From: an uncultured Verrucomicrobiae bacterium
GTDB taxonomy: Bacteria > Verrucomicrobiota > Verrucomicrobiia > Limisphaerales > AAA164-E04
NCBI GenBank assembly: GCA_951813855.1
Contig: OX638380.1
Coordinates: forward strand, 2,930,876-2,994,875
Direction of reading: 5' to 3'
DNA: 64,000 nt
This document shows positions 19,756 through 29,585 of this stretch, piece after piece; the stretch's first letter is position 1, and every line of letters starts with the position of its first letter. A program made the position numbers and the translations under genes. The notes beneath the pieces were generated by a model that was not told the origin of the DNA, made no database searches, and was given only the letters and a program-made list of their open reading frames with translations.

Positions 19756-19819
19756 AAAAGGTGGATAGAGAGGGGGAGGATTGATGAAGCGACCGTAACG
19801 TTCTGAAGGGTTCCTTGTT

Positions 19820-20245
19820 TTGGCTGACAAGTTCAGTTCCGAGATCCGATCGAGGATCATGGCCGCGGTGGGGCAACGAGATACGGCTCCCGAGCTGGTC
19901 GTTCGCCGGATGCTTCACGGTTTGGGTTACCGGTATCGGTTGCATCGTCGCGATTTGCCGGGGTCTCCCGATTTGGTTTTTCCCGTTCGTCAAAAGGTCA
20001 TTTTCGTCCACGGTTGTTTCTGGCACGGCCATACCTGTCCGAAAGGAGCTTTGCCTAAAACACGGCTCGATTATTGGAAACCAAAGATCGAGAAAAACAA
20101 ACGGCGAGACGTCAAAGTCTTGGCTCAGCTTCGGAAGAACGGTTGGCGAGCCGCTACCGTCTGGGAATGCGAACTGGCGGACGCCCTCAAATTAAAACGG
20201 CGCTTGGTTCGATTTCTCGACAGGTATCAATCTTTGCAAAAGTAA
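19820..20245 (+). CDS. vsr: Very short patch repair endonuclease
   Basis: 141 residues from TTG 19820. Vsr nicks 5' of T in T:G mismatches that arise when 5-methylcytosine deaminates. The family motifs are complete: RSRIMAAVGQRDTAPELVVR, YRLHRRDLPGSPDLVF with the catalytic Asp, VIFVHGCFWHGHTCPKG with the His and Cys residues, and WECEL. The IS630 copy begins at 20225, so about the last six residues and the stop codon come from the insertion sequence. The catalytic domain is unaffected. No cytosine methylase gene lies beside it, although such a partner is usual. Confidence 0.93.
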   Translation: MADKFSSEIRSRIMAAVGQRDTAPELVVRRMLHGLGYRYRLHRRDLPGSPDLVFPVRQKVIFVHGCFWHGHTCPKGALPKTRLDYWKPKIEKNKRRDVKVLAQLRKNGWRAATVWECELADALKLKRRLVRFLDRYQSLQK

Positions 20246-21381
20246 TGTCATAATTGATCAGGAATTTATTAATCCGAAAAATGAAAAATATTTATTTTTT
20301 TTGCAACGTTTTTTGTATTGAGAATGTCTATAAAGACGTGAACGATAAACCAACTCAATCTTCTCGTAATCACTATACCTATGAACTACGAACAACTGCG
20401 GTAGAAGCTGTTAAAAATGGCTCAACCGTAGCTGAAGTTGTCAGTGTAATGGGTATGTCTGCACGCACAGTATTTCGCTGGCTCGTTTGGTTTTCGACTG
20501 GGAGTTACGAAGGACTCAAAGACAATCCTAAATCAGGACGTCCCCGTAAGATTACAGAAGAAATGGCTCAATGGTTATACAACGCGGTGACTATGGGAAA
20601 TCCCAAGCAATTTCAATTCGACTTTTGCCTGTGGAGTCTCAAAACCATGCAAGTGTTATTGAAACAACAATTCGGGGTGTCGGTTCACGTTTCCACCATC
20701 AGTCGATTGCTTCATTCTATGGGATTAACTCCCCCAGCGCCCCATCCACAAGTCTTACAAACAAAACCAGAAGAAAATCAAACGGTATCTTGAGATGTTT
20801 CCGGGCTTGAAACAACGAGCTGAGCAAGAGAATGCCCTAATTCTCTTTTTGGATGAAGCGTCAGTCCGAGCTGATTATCATCGAGGAACCACTTGGTCTC
20901 GAATCGGTGTCACGCCGGTAGTTCGAGATGCCGGGGATCGCTATCCGATTAAACTAGTTTCAGCCATATCCGCTGACGGGCGGGTGATATTTAACATTTT
21001 CAAAGGAAAAATGAATGCCCAGCGTTTTTGTGAGTTCTTATCGAAACTCTCTAAGGATGTGGGACGGAAAATAATTGTTGTTTGTGATAACGCCAGCTAT
21101 CATACAGCAGATTATACCCAAGAGTTCGTAGCCGAAAACGATAGTATTGAAATGAAATATCTTCCTCCATACAGCCCTGAATTAAATCCTGATGAGCAGG
21201 TTTGGAACCATTTAAAGCAAAGATTAGCTAAAATAATGATACCCAACAAAAAGACGATGCAACAGAAAATTCAAAACATTATGCAATCCATCCAAAAGAA
21301 AATGGGAATGGTCCAATCATACTTTAAATTGGATGATACTCGATATATAATTACATGACATTACTTTTGCAATGGTTGATA
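20225..21381 (+). mobile_element. IS630-family element, right copy (complete)
   Basis: The ends form a 27-bp inverted repeat (tatcaatctttgcaaaagta and its partner, three mismatches), each starting with TA, the target duplication of this family. The element entered the 3' end of vsr. It lies in inverted orientation to the copy at 1-1049, with about 19.2 kb between them. Confidence 0.92.
20338..21358 (+). pseudogene. IS630 transposase, frameshifted by one extra C
   Basis: The HTH half runs from GTG 20338 to the stop at 20793, and the DDE half reads in the +1 frame to 21358. The break is a C5 run at 20731-20735 where the other copy has C4. With four C residues the frame is continuous. Catalytic residues remain in LFLDEASV, VVCDNASYH and NPDEQVWNHLK. 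Some IS630 elements use programmed frameshifting, but the intact left copy argues for a simple indel here. Confidence 0.85.
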
Positions 21382-22225
21382 AGTCGGATCACGAGCGTAG
21401 TCAATCTGAAATGTGTTGTTTAAGTCGATCGTCATCAGGAGCTCGATGAACCAAAACATTTAAAAATTCTTTCCATTAATTTCCAACACTATCCAATAGT
21501 CCATTCTATTCGATAGTTGGGATTACTCAGGTGGATAAGAAGTCTGACAGATAATCCTGACAAATTGATGAGAAAGATCTGGGCTACAGACAGGCTTCAG
21601 GGCCTCGCATCTGACATATCTGGGGCGTCAAATCCCCAAGCGACCACGTATCCGTAAGATTTCAAGGCCATTGTGTGCCCGGCTCCCGCCGCAATAGCCG
21701 TCATGTCCTTCAGTCCGTTCGGTACATCCGTTTGACCGTATTCGTTACCCCCCCAAGCGACCACGGAACCGTCCGTTGTCAAGGCCACTGTGTGACGTCT
21801 TCCCGCCGCAATGGCCGACACGTCCTTCAGGCCAAGCGGCACATCCGTTTGACCGTATCTGTTCCTTCCCCAAGCGACCACGGAACCGTCCGTTCTCAAA
21901 GCCACTGTGTGAAAGGCTCCCGCCGCAATGGCCGACACGTCCTTCAGGCCAAGCGGCACATCCGTTTGACCGTGTCCGTTATACCCCCAAGCGATCACGG
22001 AACCGTCCGTTCTCACGGCCACTGTGTGATAGGATCCCGCCGCAATGGTCGACACGTCCTTCAGGCCAAGCGGGACATCCGTTTGACCGTCTTCATTCAT
22101 CCCCCAAGCGACCACGGAACCGTCCGTTCTCAAGGCCACTGTGTGAGCATATCCCGCCGCAATGGCCGACACGTCATTCAGTCCATTCGGCATATCCGTT
22201 AGACCGGATCCTTTCCAGCCCCAAT

Positions 22226-24032
22226 CAGATCCTCCCACTAGCAGAATTTCTAGGGAGGTACAGTAGGTCACACGAGAATATCATCGACGTGAAGTGAGGA
22301 AAATCAAGTTGTTTTTGGTATCAATCGAGGAAAAAAGGCCGAATTTTGCTTTCCTAGTGGTTACAATTAGGAAGTTTTAAGTGAGGAGGATATAGCGGTG
22401 ACGTTTCGACTATTTTTCCAAAAAAAACAGTCGGTTTATCGACGTATTAATTTCGGTTAAGTTCGACGCCAGGTCTCAGCTGGTGTCGGGTATACATACC
22501 GGGGTCGCATTGTTTCCTAAGGCTATGCGATCGTAGAGGGATTGCCAGTTTGGAATGATGTTTTCCGTAAACAGACTGCGGATTCGTATTCGAAGATAGC
22601 TGGGTTTTTTCGCTTGGGCGAGTGCGGCTTGAAATACCTTGCAGCATCTGAGTTCAATTTGATCAATTAAAAAGGCCAAAAACATTACCATCGCTAAAAC
22701 GGTTGTCAAATGCTTGTGACCATGGCCATAATTGTGTTCTAAATGATAACCTTGATTTTTCAACGTGTTAAACGTTTCATTTTCCACTTTCCAGCGAGCC
22801 CGACCCGCACGCATCAAACGCTCTAAGGTGTCTGGGGTAACGGATAAGGCCGTAATCCAACAATTATAATATCTCACCTTCCCCGTCTCATCGACTTCTC
22901 GGTATTCAATGAGATTGACCTTGAGATAGTTCCAGGAGTCGTTAAGGCTCACATCTTCCAAGTAGCGGAACTCATGCCGAATATTCTGCTTGTCGATGAT
23001 CACATGTAGTTTGACTTGGGAACTGGCGTCCAGTTTTTCGAATAATTTCGTGAGCTTTTTGCGCTTGGCTACAATGATATATTCCATATTGTAATCCCGC
23101 AATAGTTCAATCACTGGGCCGGCGGCATAAAGCCCATCCAGCAGCACGATGATCTTCATATGGGGGTGTTCGCGACGTAAATCAGCGATGAGTCTTTTGA
23201 TCGCATTGAGTTCACAGTCGTTTTTGTTCGTGCCGTCTTGTTGCTGGATCGGTTCGGGAGCCAGAGGAATCACTTGTTTTTGCGCCGGATGGACGATGAC
23301 CGCGGCTAATAACTTGTGAGCGAAACTGACCTTGCCATTCCCGTGCTTGCTTTGGCAACAGTTATCGCATTGGACGGATTCCGAATGAAACATTTCCGTG
23401 CCGTCAATGCTAATCAAATACGCCCCATTGATATACCGATAGGCTTCTAAAATCTTTGCTCGTTGCACGAAGGCCAGCAGGGCTTTGAAAACGGGGCGTA
23501 ACTGAGCGGGATCCAGCAAGTCGAGAACCTTCCGCATGGCCGTGTCGCAAGGCACCTTAAGGACCCCGAACAGCTGTTCCATGTTGGCGCGTATCGTGTC
23601 GTTTTGGCGAGTGTCCTGATCGAATTTCAACAGAGACTCATATTTGAGTTTAAACAACGCCAAAGCCGACATCAAATAATTGGTCAGCGTGAATTTGCGG
23701 GGTTGAACTGGCGATTTGATTTTATCGAATCGTGATTTCGCCAGTTTCAGCATGCTTTTGACGTTTAAATGTTTCCGGAAACCAGAGATCCAGGCCATTT
23801 TCGTTCTTCAGGTGACCGACCGAAATCGAAATTCCGGTCTGAGATTGTAGATTGAGGCACTCCACCTGACTCGCCGTCAGATTCCGTAGGCTACGGCTCG
23901 AACTAGGGCACTCCGGACGTTACCATACCACATCTTGGGGCATTATGTTGGATTTTTCAGGGAAAAGTTTACGAAAGGCGATGGCAGAATACCCCTAAAA
24001 CAAAGCCTTTAAGGGGCTAGTGGGAATTGCTG
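22226..24032 (-). mobile_element. IS4-like insertion sequence in the RCC1 gene
   Basis: Boundaries come from a 9-bp direct repeat, agccccaat, at 22217-22225 and 24033-24041, and from imperfect inverted ends sharing cag....tcccactagc. The length is 1807 bp with one transposase gene. The flanking gene frame is restored by its removal, which confirms the ends. A solo copy of the same end lies at 24453-24477. Confidence 0.88.
22476..23798 (-). CDS. IS4-type DDE transposase
   Basis: 440 residues and intact. An N-terminal helical region (KFTLTNYLMSALALFKLKYE) precedes a DDE core: the first Asp in YLISIDGTEMFHSE, the second in IIVLLDGLYAAGPVIELL, and a C-terminal YREK-like block with the Glu in RARWKVENETFNTLKNQGYH followed by LEHNYGHG. 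A Cys pair in QCDNCCQSKHG interrupts the core, as in some ISNCY/IS4 relatives. It is the only gene of the element. Confidence 0.85.
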   Translation of the reverse strand: MAWISGFRKHLNVKSMLKLAKSRFDKIKSPVQPRKFTLTNYLMSALALFKLKYESLLKFDQDTRQNDTIRANMEQLFGVLKVPCDTAMRKVLDLLDPAQLRPVFKALLAFVQRAKILEAYRYINGAYLISIDGTEMFHSESVQCDNCCQSKHGNGKVSFAHKLLAAVIVHPAQKQVIPLAPEPIQQQDGTNKNDCELNAIKRLIADLRREHPHMKIIVLLDGLYAAGPVIELLRDYNMEYIIVAKRKKLTKLFEKLDASSQVKLHVIIDKQNIRHEFRYLEDVSLNDSWNYLKVNLIEYREVDETGKVRYYNCWITALSVTPDTLERLMRAGRARWKVENETFNTLKNQGYHLEHNYGHGHKHLTTVLAMVMFLAFLIDQIELRCCKVFQAALAQAKKPSYLRIRIRSLFTENIIPNWQSLYDRIALGNNATPVCIPDTS

Positions 24033-24452
24033 AGCCCCAATTGACCACGGAACCGTCCGTTCTCAAGGCTACTGTGTGTAAGGTTCTCGCCGTAACGGAC
24101 ATGACCTCAGCATGGGTAGCTTCTGAGTTGCCTTCGTTTTTGTCGGGATCCAACGCCTTGAGATCAAATTCCAGAGCAAGCGTAGCGACTATGATGGCGA
24201 CCGTTCCTAAAACAGCTGTGATGTACCGCGATTTCGTCCTCATGTGGTTCCCTCTCGTTAGCGTCCCAGATAGCGGTGTAACCATCCTTTCGATGGATCA
24301 TTTAAAATCTGGCTCCTCGGTGAATTTCGTATCGCCTTCTTTTATCACCCCGACTCGCGTCGGGATTTCGGGACATTATGACGAAATCTGGATCTTTGAC
24401 AAGGTTTTTTTTGGTGGGCCGTAATACGCATTGGTGGGTTCATGCATGACGG

Positions 24453-24477
24453 CAGAACCTCCCACTAGCAGAATATC
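24453..24477. repeat. Solo end of the IS4-like element
   Basis: The 25 bases match the left terminus of the element at 22226 with only a few differences (shared core cctcccactagcagaat). No transposase of that type follows. Instead an IS66-like relic begins directly at 24478, suggesting that an older IS4 copy was overwritten. Confidence 0.6.
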
Positions 24478-24690
24478 GTAACTGTTCAGGTACCTGGGTT
24501 TCCTGATCTGACGCATTGGATTCGACCGTTAGGGGGCAGACTAACCCCGAATGGCGCAAAAGTCCATCGTGAGGGTTTTCTGATGCGAAAGGCCAGGAAC
24601 ATCCGAAGGCGGAAAATCCTCAATCGCGTGTTCTTTGGTTCCGAAGATGGTTCCGTCAGTGGATCGAGAATCCGATTCAGGATAATGGGT
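24478..24690. mobile_element. Relic of an IS66-type left end
   Basis: It begins with gtaactgttcaggtacc and then parallels the left end of the intact IS66 element at 29242, including the blocks accccgaatggc, ggaacatccgaaggcgg and ggatcgagaatccgatt. The matching right end and transposase are missing. The sequence is clearly diverged from the intact element, so it is an older member of the group. Confidence 0.65.
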
Positions 24691-25106
24691 AACCGCTCAG
24701 CCCAAGTTTGTCAGTCTAGTCTCAGACTTCCTGCCCCGTGCTAAATTTGTTTTGTGTATAAATTTCAAATAGCAAGCTCGTAAATGATTTGAAGACCAGT
24801 GCCGGGATAAGTTGTGGCTGAGGCATTAAACTCGAAGAATAATCCGGTAAGCGCTTGATCTTGCCCGCAAATCTCACCAGCCCCTAAAGTATAACAATTT
24901 AATGTCTTGGTGTCGTCGGAACTACTTTTTTTACGGCTTAGAACTTGTGAGCTGATGTTTGTTGAGATCAAAAGGGGGTTTTTATTCCTAATTTCTCGAA
25001 ATCCAGTCCTTTTTACTGGTTTCGACCTAGTGATCCAAAAAGTGGAACACATCTCTTTCGTTTTCGATGTCGGGCGGCTTGAATCGAAGGGGTTTCGTTC
25101 GTTTAT
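24691..25106. other. Intergenic stretch with no recognised gene
   Basis: AT-rich sequence between the IS66 relic and the IS1380 remains. Small ORFs here show no recognisable motif. Confidence 0.4.
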
Positions 25107-26464
25107 TTAGGACAAAGCACACTGTCGTTCTCTGAGCGAGGCCTTGAGATTTTTGACTATCGTGCAGAAGAGTTTTTGGCGCGGATATATCGATGAAATC
25201 ATCATCCAATATCTGCAAACACTTACTTTGACGACCCCGGCGGATTTGAATAATTGAGTTCGAATGGTGCCACTTGTGGCGGCTTCCAAGGGGGTGCCTG
25301 CCAATCCATCTTTCTTGATGATCCGCATCAAGATGCTAGCGAACACCGAAAAATACAAGCGCAACTGGCTTGACCGCAGGTATATCGTCGACGTGGGATC
25401 GGCAAATAAACCCAGTTGCATTTCTTTGATGCGATTTTCCATGTCGCCTTGGGCGCAATGCACCTCCTCGTACAATTCTTGCGGCGAATATTCCTAAGGA
25501 TTCAGATTGGTTATCACGAAGCGAGGAGCGAGCCCTTCAGGTAATCATTCCGTCTTCCCGATTACCTGACGGCTACCGTTCCATGATCGGAGAGTGAGAT
25601 CGGTGGAGCGCCGGAAAGCCCGAGCTCCTTCACCGGTGGCTTTGAAGTCTTTTTCGCTAGAGTCGGCTGAGATTCAATCTGAGCCAACAAGCGGTTGTTT
25701 TCGCCAAGCCGAAGACATATTTGGGTTGATTCGCTTCACACCAAGACATGATGTCATCCGTGGAAAACTCCCCGTCGCCCCGCACGATAATCGTGGTCTT
25801 CGGCCAACGCTTCCGGATCTGATCCTTGATCCGTTCCAATTCTTCCACCACCCCGCCGGCAGCAGAAAAATGTGACGGGCGCAACCGGCAACACAGCACG
25901 TCTTGACCGCAGGTGATGTAACGCGGCAAATAACAATAAGCCTGATAAGGGCCGTGATAATACTTGCCATCTTGATTGCCGTGCAGCAGATAGTCGGTTG
26001 TGTCCAAATCCAGGATGATAGTTTCAGGATCCGGCTCGAATTGTTCCCAAAACAGAGCGACAATCAGGACATCGATTCGTGCGGTATCCGCCACGATCCT
26101 TTTGTAGTGGTCCTTGCCCTCAGATTCGGAATCTCCCAATTCCACTCGATTAACAGATTGATTGCCAAGCCAGGGCATTGTCTTGGCGCAAATCGTTGTG
26201 ATTGTTCACGTCCTCGTAACCCAAGGTTATCCCGGAAACCCGTTGCGTGAGCAGGGTTTCTGTGGAATGTTTCGTTCGAATCTAATCCCGATGATCGACA
26301 AAACACTGGCCCAGACGGTGGGTGATCTGAAACATATCATTGGCTTCCCGAAGCAACAGAGTTCCATTGTCGGAGGTCATGATGCCGCCCTTGAAATTTG
26401 TTACCACCTCACGATTCCGGAGGCGCCCCAGTTTCATCTGATACTCCCGTTGAGCTGTATTCAT
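25107..26464 (-). pseudogene. IS1380-family transposase remnant
   Basis: Three pieces lie in order. The N-terminus at 26464-26282 has NFKGGIMTSDNGTLLLREAN. The middle at 26178-25657 has IILDLDTTDYLLHGNQDG with the catalytic Asp and IIVRGDGEFSTDDIMSWCE. The C-terminus at 25475-25107 has VHCAQGDMENRIKEMQLGLF, holding the family Glu. An in-frame TAG precedes EYSPQELYEEVHC, and the joins are frameshifted or deleted. The gene is dead. IS1380 elements carry this single gene. Confidence 0.85.
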
Positions 26465-26857
26465 CTACGTTCCCATTCCATGCTTTTCTCTGATTGCCTT
26501 CCAAGTTGAAATTGGTTACCGATCACGAACAAATTTGGCTCTCGGCCCCGTGCCAAGTTCCGTCGAATCCCGTCTTCCCCAAGCTGGGAAATGCCGCCAC
26601 GCACCCCAAACCAATCGTAGCCAAAGTAATGACATGAAAAAAATATCCCAGGATGAATTTATTTTTGGTCTTGTTGGTGTATTTTGTCACCGGGTCGCTG
26701 GGAACTCAACTCCATTGAGAAAAGCTGGCGACCGTTTGTAGAAATATAAACCGAATCCCTGAATTGTAATTCCAGTTAATGGTGCGCTCACGACACTATA
26801 GATACTAACAACACAAAATCGGTTAGTAATATTCGTTGCATTTACCGACTGATTAAT
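26465..26857. other. Intergenic stretch with no recognised gene
   Basis: AT-rich sequence between the IS1380 remnant and the endonuclease remnant. No supported feature was found. Confidence 0.4.
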
Positions 26858-27355
26858 TTACCATTTTTTCATTATATCTATCGCTTGTTCAAGTCGTCTT
26901 CCATACCTTGCAAGCCATGGGGGTGGTTGGGACGAATCGAATTTCAACCAGCGTGTATCTTTGCCGTCATTTCCGGTGTGTTGGAAAACAGATTTATCCA
27001 AAATCACTTCTTTGGGAATTGCCCAGCAATGAATATCATCAGGAGCTTGACCAAGGCAAACAACATGATCGTATTTCTGATCACGCAATTGTTGAAATGT
27101 GATTTGACTGCCAGTTTCCCATAAAAAAGATAATTTAATCTGAACTAATTGACCAGAAATACATTGGCAAGTGCATAAACTTTTTTTTCAATTTTTAATC
27201 CGTTTGATTAGCACCAGTTTGAAATTAAATTCCTTCTGATTTTTCCTTTGGTCGAAGATGCCGGAATTCGACGAAACCAATCGAACGGACTATCTTTTTC
27301 AGTAATTGATTAGCGGGTTAAAATGGGGTTTTTTCAAGGAATTTCGAGGTTCGAC

Positions 27356-27383
27356 TTGACTTTTTTTTAAATGAGGCTATAAT
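27356..27383 (+). promoter_or_regulatory. Sigma70-type promoter of IS66 element A
   Basis: TTGACT, a 16-bp spacer and a perfect TATAAT. The ATG at 27391 begins only 7 bp after the -10 box, so the transcript would be leaderless or nearly so. Confidence 0.65.
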
Positions 27384-27390
27384 AGGCAAC

Positions 27391-28950
27391 ATGCCGGGGA
27401 TTGATCCTCATCGACTGCACGAAGCGGATCCAGCGGAATTGGTTAAGGCTCTTGAGCTTGCGATGCAGCGCGTGGAGACGCTGGAAGCGGAAAATCAGAA
27501 ATTGCAGCAACAGAATCAGAAATTACGGAACGTTATTCGGAAATTGCGGCAATTGATCCGAGATTGGCAATAACAGATCGGCTCCTGTGGTTGCCAAACT
27601 GATCCCGCATCGCTCTCGGCAGATTTCGAGATTGCCGACCAATTGAAACAAGAAAACCAGGATTTGCGGCAACAACTGGAAACGTCAGAGAGAGAAAACC
27701 ATCGTTCGGCTACCCCTTTTTCCAAGGGCAAACGCAAAGAAAACCCCCAAAAGCCCGGTCGCAAACCGGGGCAAGGAAAGTTTCGCCATAAACCAGCGCC
27801 GGAGCCCCAAGAACCGGATGAAATCCAAGAGTTTCAGGCTTCCCTGGATACCGAGGCCTGTCCGAAGTGCGGGGCGAAACTTGAGCGACAAGCCTCGGAA
27901 ACTGCGACGACGATTGATCTGCCCCGACTCATTGGCCGAGTGATCAAATACTTTTCGATTGAGGTCGCGGAGTGCACGGGATGCGGACACAAGGTCCGGG
28001 GCACGCATCCTGAATTAGCGAAGGATCAGTTTGGAGCGACGGCTCATCGGATTGGCTCCCGAGTCTATGCTTTGGCGTTGGCCTTGCATTACGATTCGGG
28101 AATGTCATTGCGCCAGACGGAGAAGGTGCTCAACGATTATCTCCAGATCCCCGTGACCCAAAGTGCGATCACCCAGAAGGCTCTGAAGGCGGCGGAGCAA
28201 GGGAAACTTGGCGAACTGGCTCAGGAAATCAAGGCGGAACTGGCTCAAGCGGATATCATTCACACGGACGATACCGGTTGGAAAGTCGGGGGAACCCCCC
28301 ATTTTTTGATGACGTTTTGCAACGAGAAGGCGATTTATTATCAAATTGAACGGCATCATCGTGCGGCCGAGGTGGCCCAAGTGATCGATCCTTCGTTTCG
28401 GGGAATCGTGGTCGTTGACGGTTTTACGAGTTACCAACATCAGAGCTTTGATTCCGTGCCCCAGCAAAGATGCCTGGCTCACCGGCAACGAAATTTGACC
28501 GATTTGGCCGACCGGAAAGCTGGCAAAGGGAGGTGGTTCGCCAATTATACGAAAGATGTCTTTCGACAAGCCATGGAATTGAGGGAGTTGAATCTCGCAG
28601 GCCATGGGACCGCGAAGGAATTTCAGACGGCAGTGATCGACTTGAAACAAAAGCTCGATCATCATCTGAGACCACGATCCTTGAGTGATCCGGATAATCA
28701 AAAGATGCTGAATAGCTTGTGGCTCCAGAATCAAAAGGGCCAGTTGCTTCGATTTCTGGACCATCCAAAACTTGAACCGACCAACAATCGAGCCGAACGG
28801 GCTCTGCGACCGGGCGTCAAGGCTCGGAAGGTTTCCCAGTGCTCGAAAAATCAGAGAGGGGCTCAGAGTCGGGCGGCCATCACTAGCGTCACGGCTACCT
28901 CTCGCCTGAAAAAGGAGTCGGTTTTGGAGACGTTGGCGTCAGCGCTTTAG
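27391..28950 (+). pseudogene. IS66 transposase with an early in-frame stop
   Basis: One frame from ATG 27391 to 28950 contains a TAA at 27571, after IRKLRQLIRDWQ. The sequence then continues in the same frame as a normal IS66 transposase: a coiled coil, a zinc-binding block ACPKCGAKLE...CTGCGHKVRG, the catalytic region IHTDDTGWKVGG with Asp, IVVVDGFTSYQ with the second Asp, and EPTNNRAERALRPGV with Glu. The stop is a likely CAA to TAA change. Re-initiation at 27643 could still yield the catalytic part. Confidence 0.85.
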
Positions 28951-29550
28951 TTCTCAGTTCGATCACCCTCGGTTGATACCGGCTCGGGTCTTATCGTGCT
29001 TTCAGCACTGGTTTTCCGAAATCATGGAGCTTGGGATTATTCCCGTAATTTTGCTGGAACGGCAATCGAATGCCACTCGAAAGCCAACGTTGTTGGTCGA
29101 GGATATTTGATCTGAAGCCGCAAGACGATCAACCAAGGACGTCGGATGGAATGAGATCACTCATCTCCTGACAAAAGCGAAATATGAAATCCTTGATCAT
29201 GGGAATGCATCCTTTTCGTCAGATCGTTTAGTTCAAAATGGGTAACTATTCAGGTGCCGAAAAGGTAACTGCTCAGGCACCCAAATCGCCTGATCTAGCA
29301 TATCAGATCTGACCGTTGGGATCAGACAAACCCCGAATGGCACCCATCCATTTCCGATCTCGTGGATATGGACGCCCAACCAAAGGTACCTGGTCGGACT
29401 ACTCCCAAATGGCACCCATCCAGTCCTTCAGGAGGTTTTACCGATGCGAAAAGTTAGGAACATCCGAAGGCGGAGAATCCCCAGTCGGGCGTTCCCAGGA
29501 TCCAGCGATGGCTTCGTCAGCGGATCGAGAATCCGATTTCTGAAAATAAT

Positions 29551-29579
29551 TTGACTTTTTCGTGTATTAGAGGTATGAT
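29551..29579 (+). promoter_or_regulatory. Promoter of IS66 element B transposase
   Basis: TTGACT, a 17-bp spacer and TATGAT. The GTG start at 29586 lies 6 bp beyond the -10 box, again predicting a leaderless message, as in element A. Confidence 0.55.
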
Positions 29580-29585
29580 CAAGGC

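Larger units (their letters stand above)
21597..24243 (-). pseudogene. RCC1-repeat protein gene, split by an IS4-like element
   Basis: The 5' part (24243-24033) has a good ribosome binding site, a membrane anchor or signal (YITAVLGTVAIIVATLAL) and the first repeat, HTVALRTDGSVVNWG. The 3' part (22216-21597) continues with five more units of the form HTVALRTDGSVVAWG...GQTDVP. Removing 22217-24032 (the insertion plus one copy of the 9-bp target duplication) joins them in frame as VVNWGWKGSGLTDMP, exactly the repeat spacing. The intact product would be an exported beta-propeller-like protein of about 275 residues. Its role is unknown. Confidence 0.85.

Noticed and set aside
20338-21358. Programmed frameshift in the IS630 transposase
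   Set aside because: The other copy has one C fewer and a continuous frame, so the right copy is best explained by an insertion.
1-21381. Composite transposon formed by the IS630 pair
   Set aside because: The enclosed segment is dominated by housekeeping genes with chromosomal operon structure. There is no sign that the 19 kb moved as a unit.
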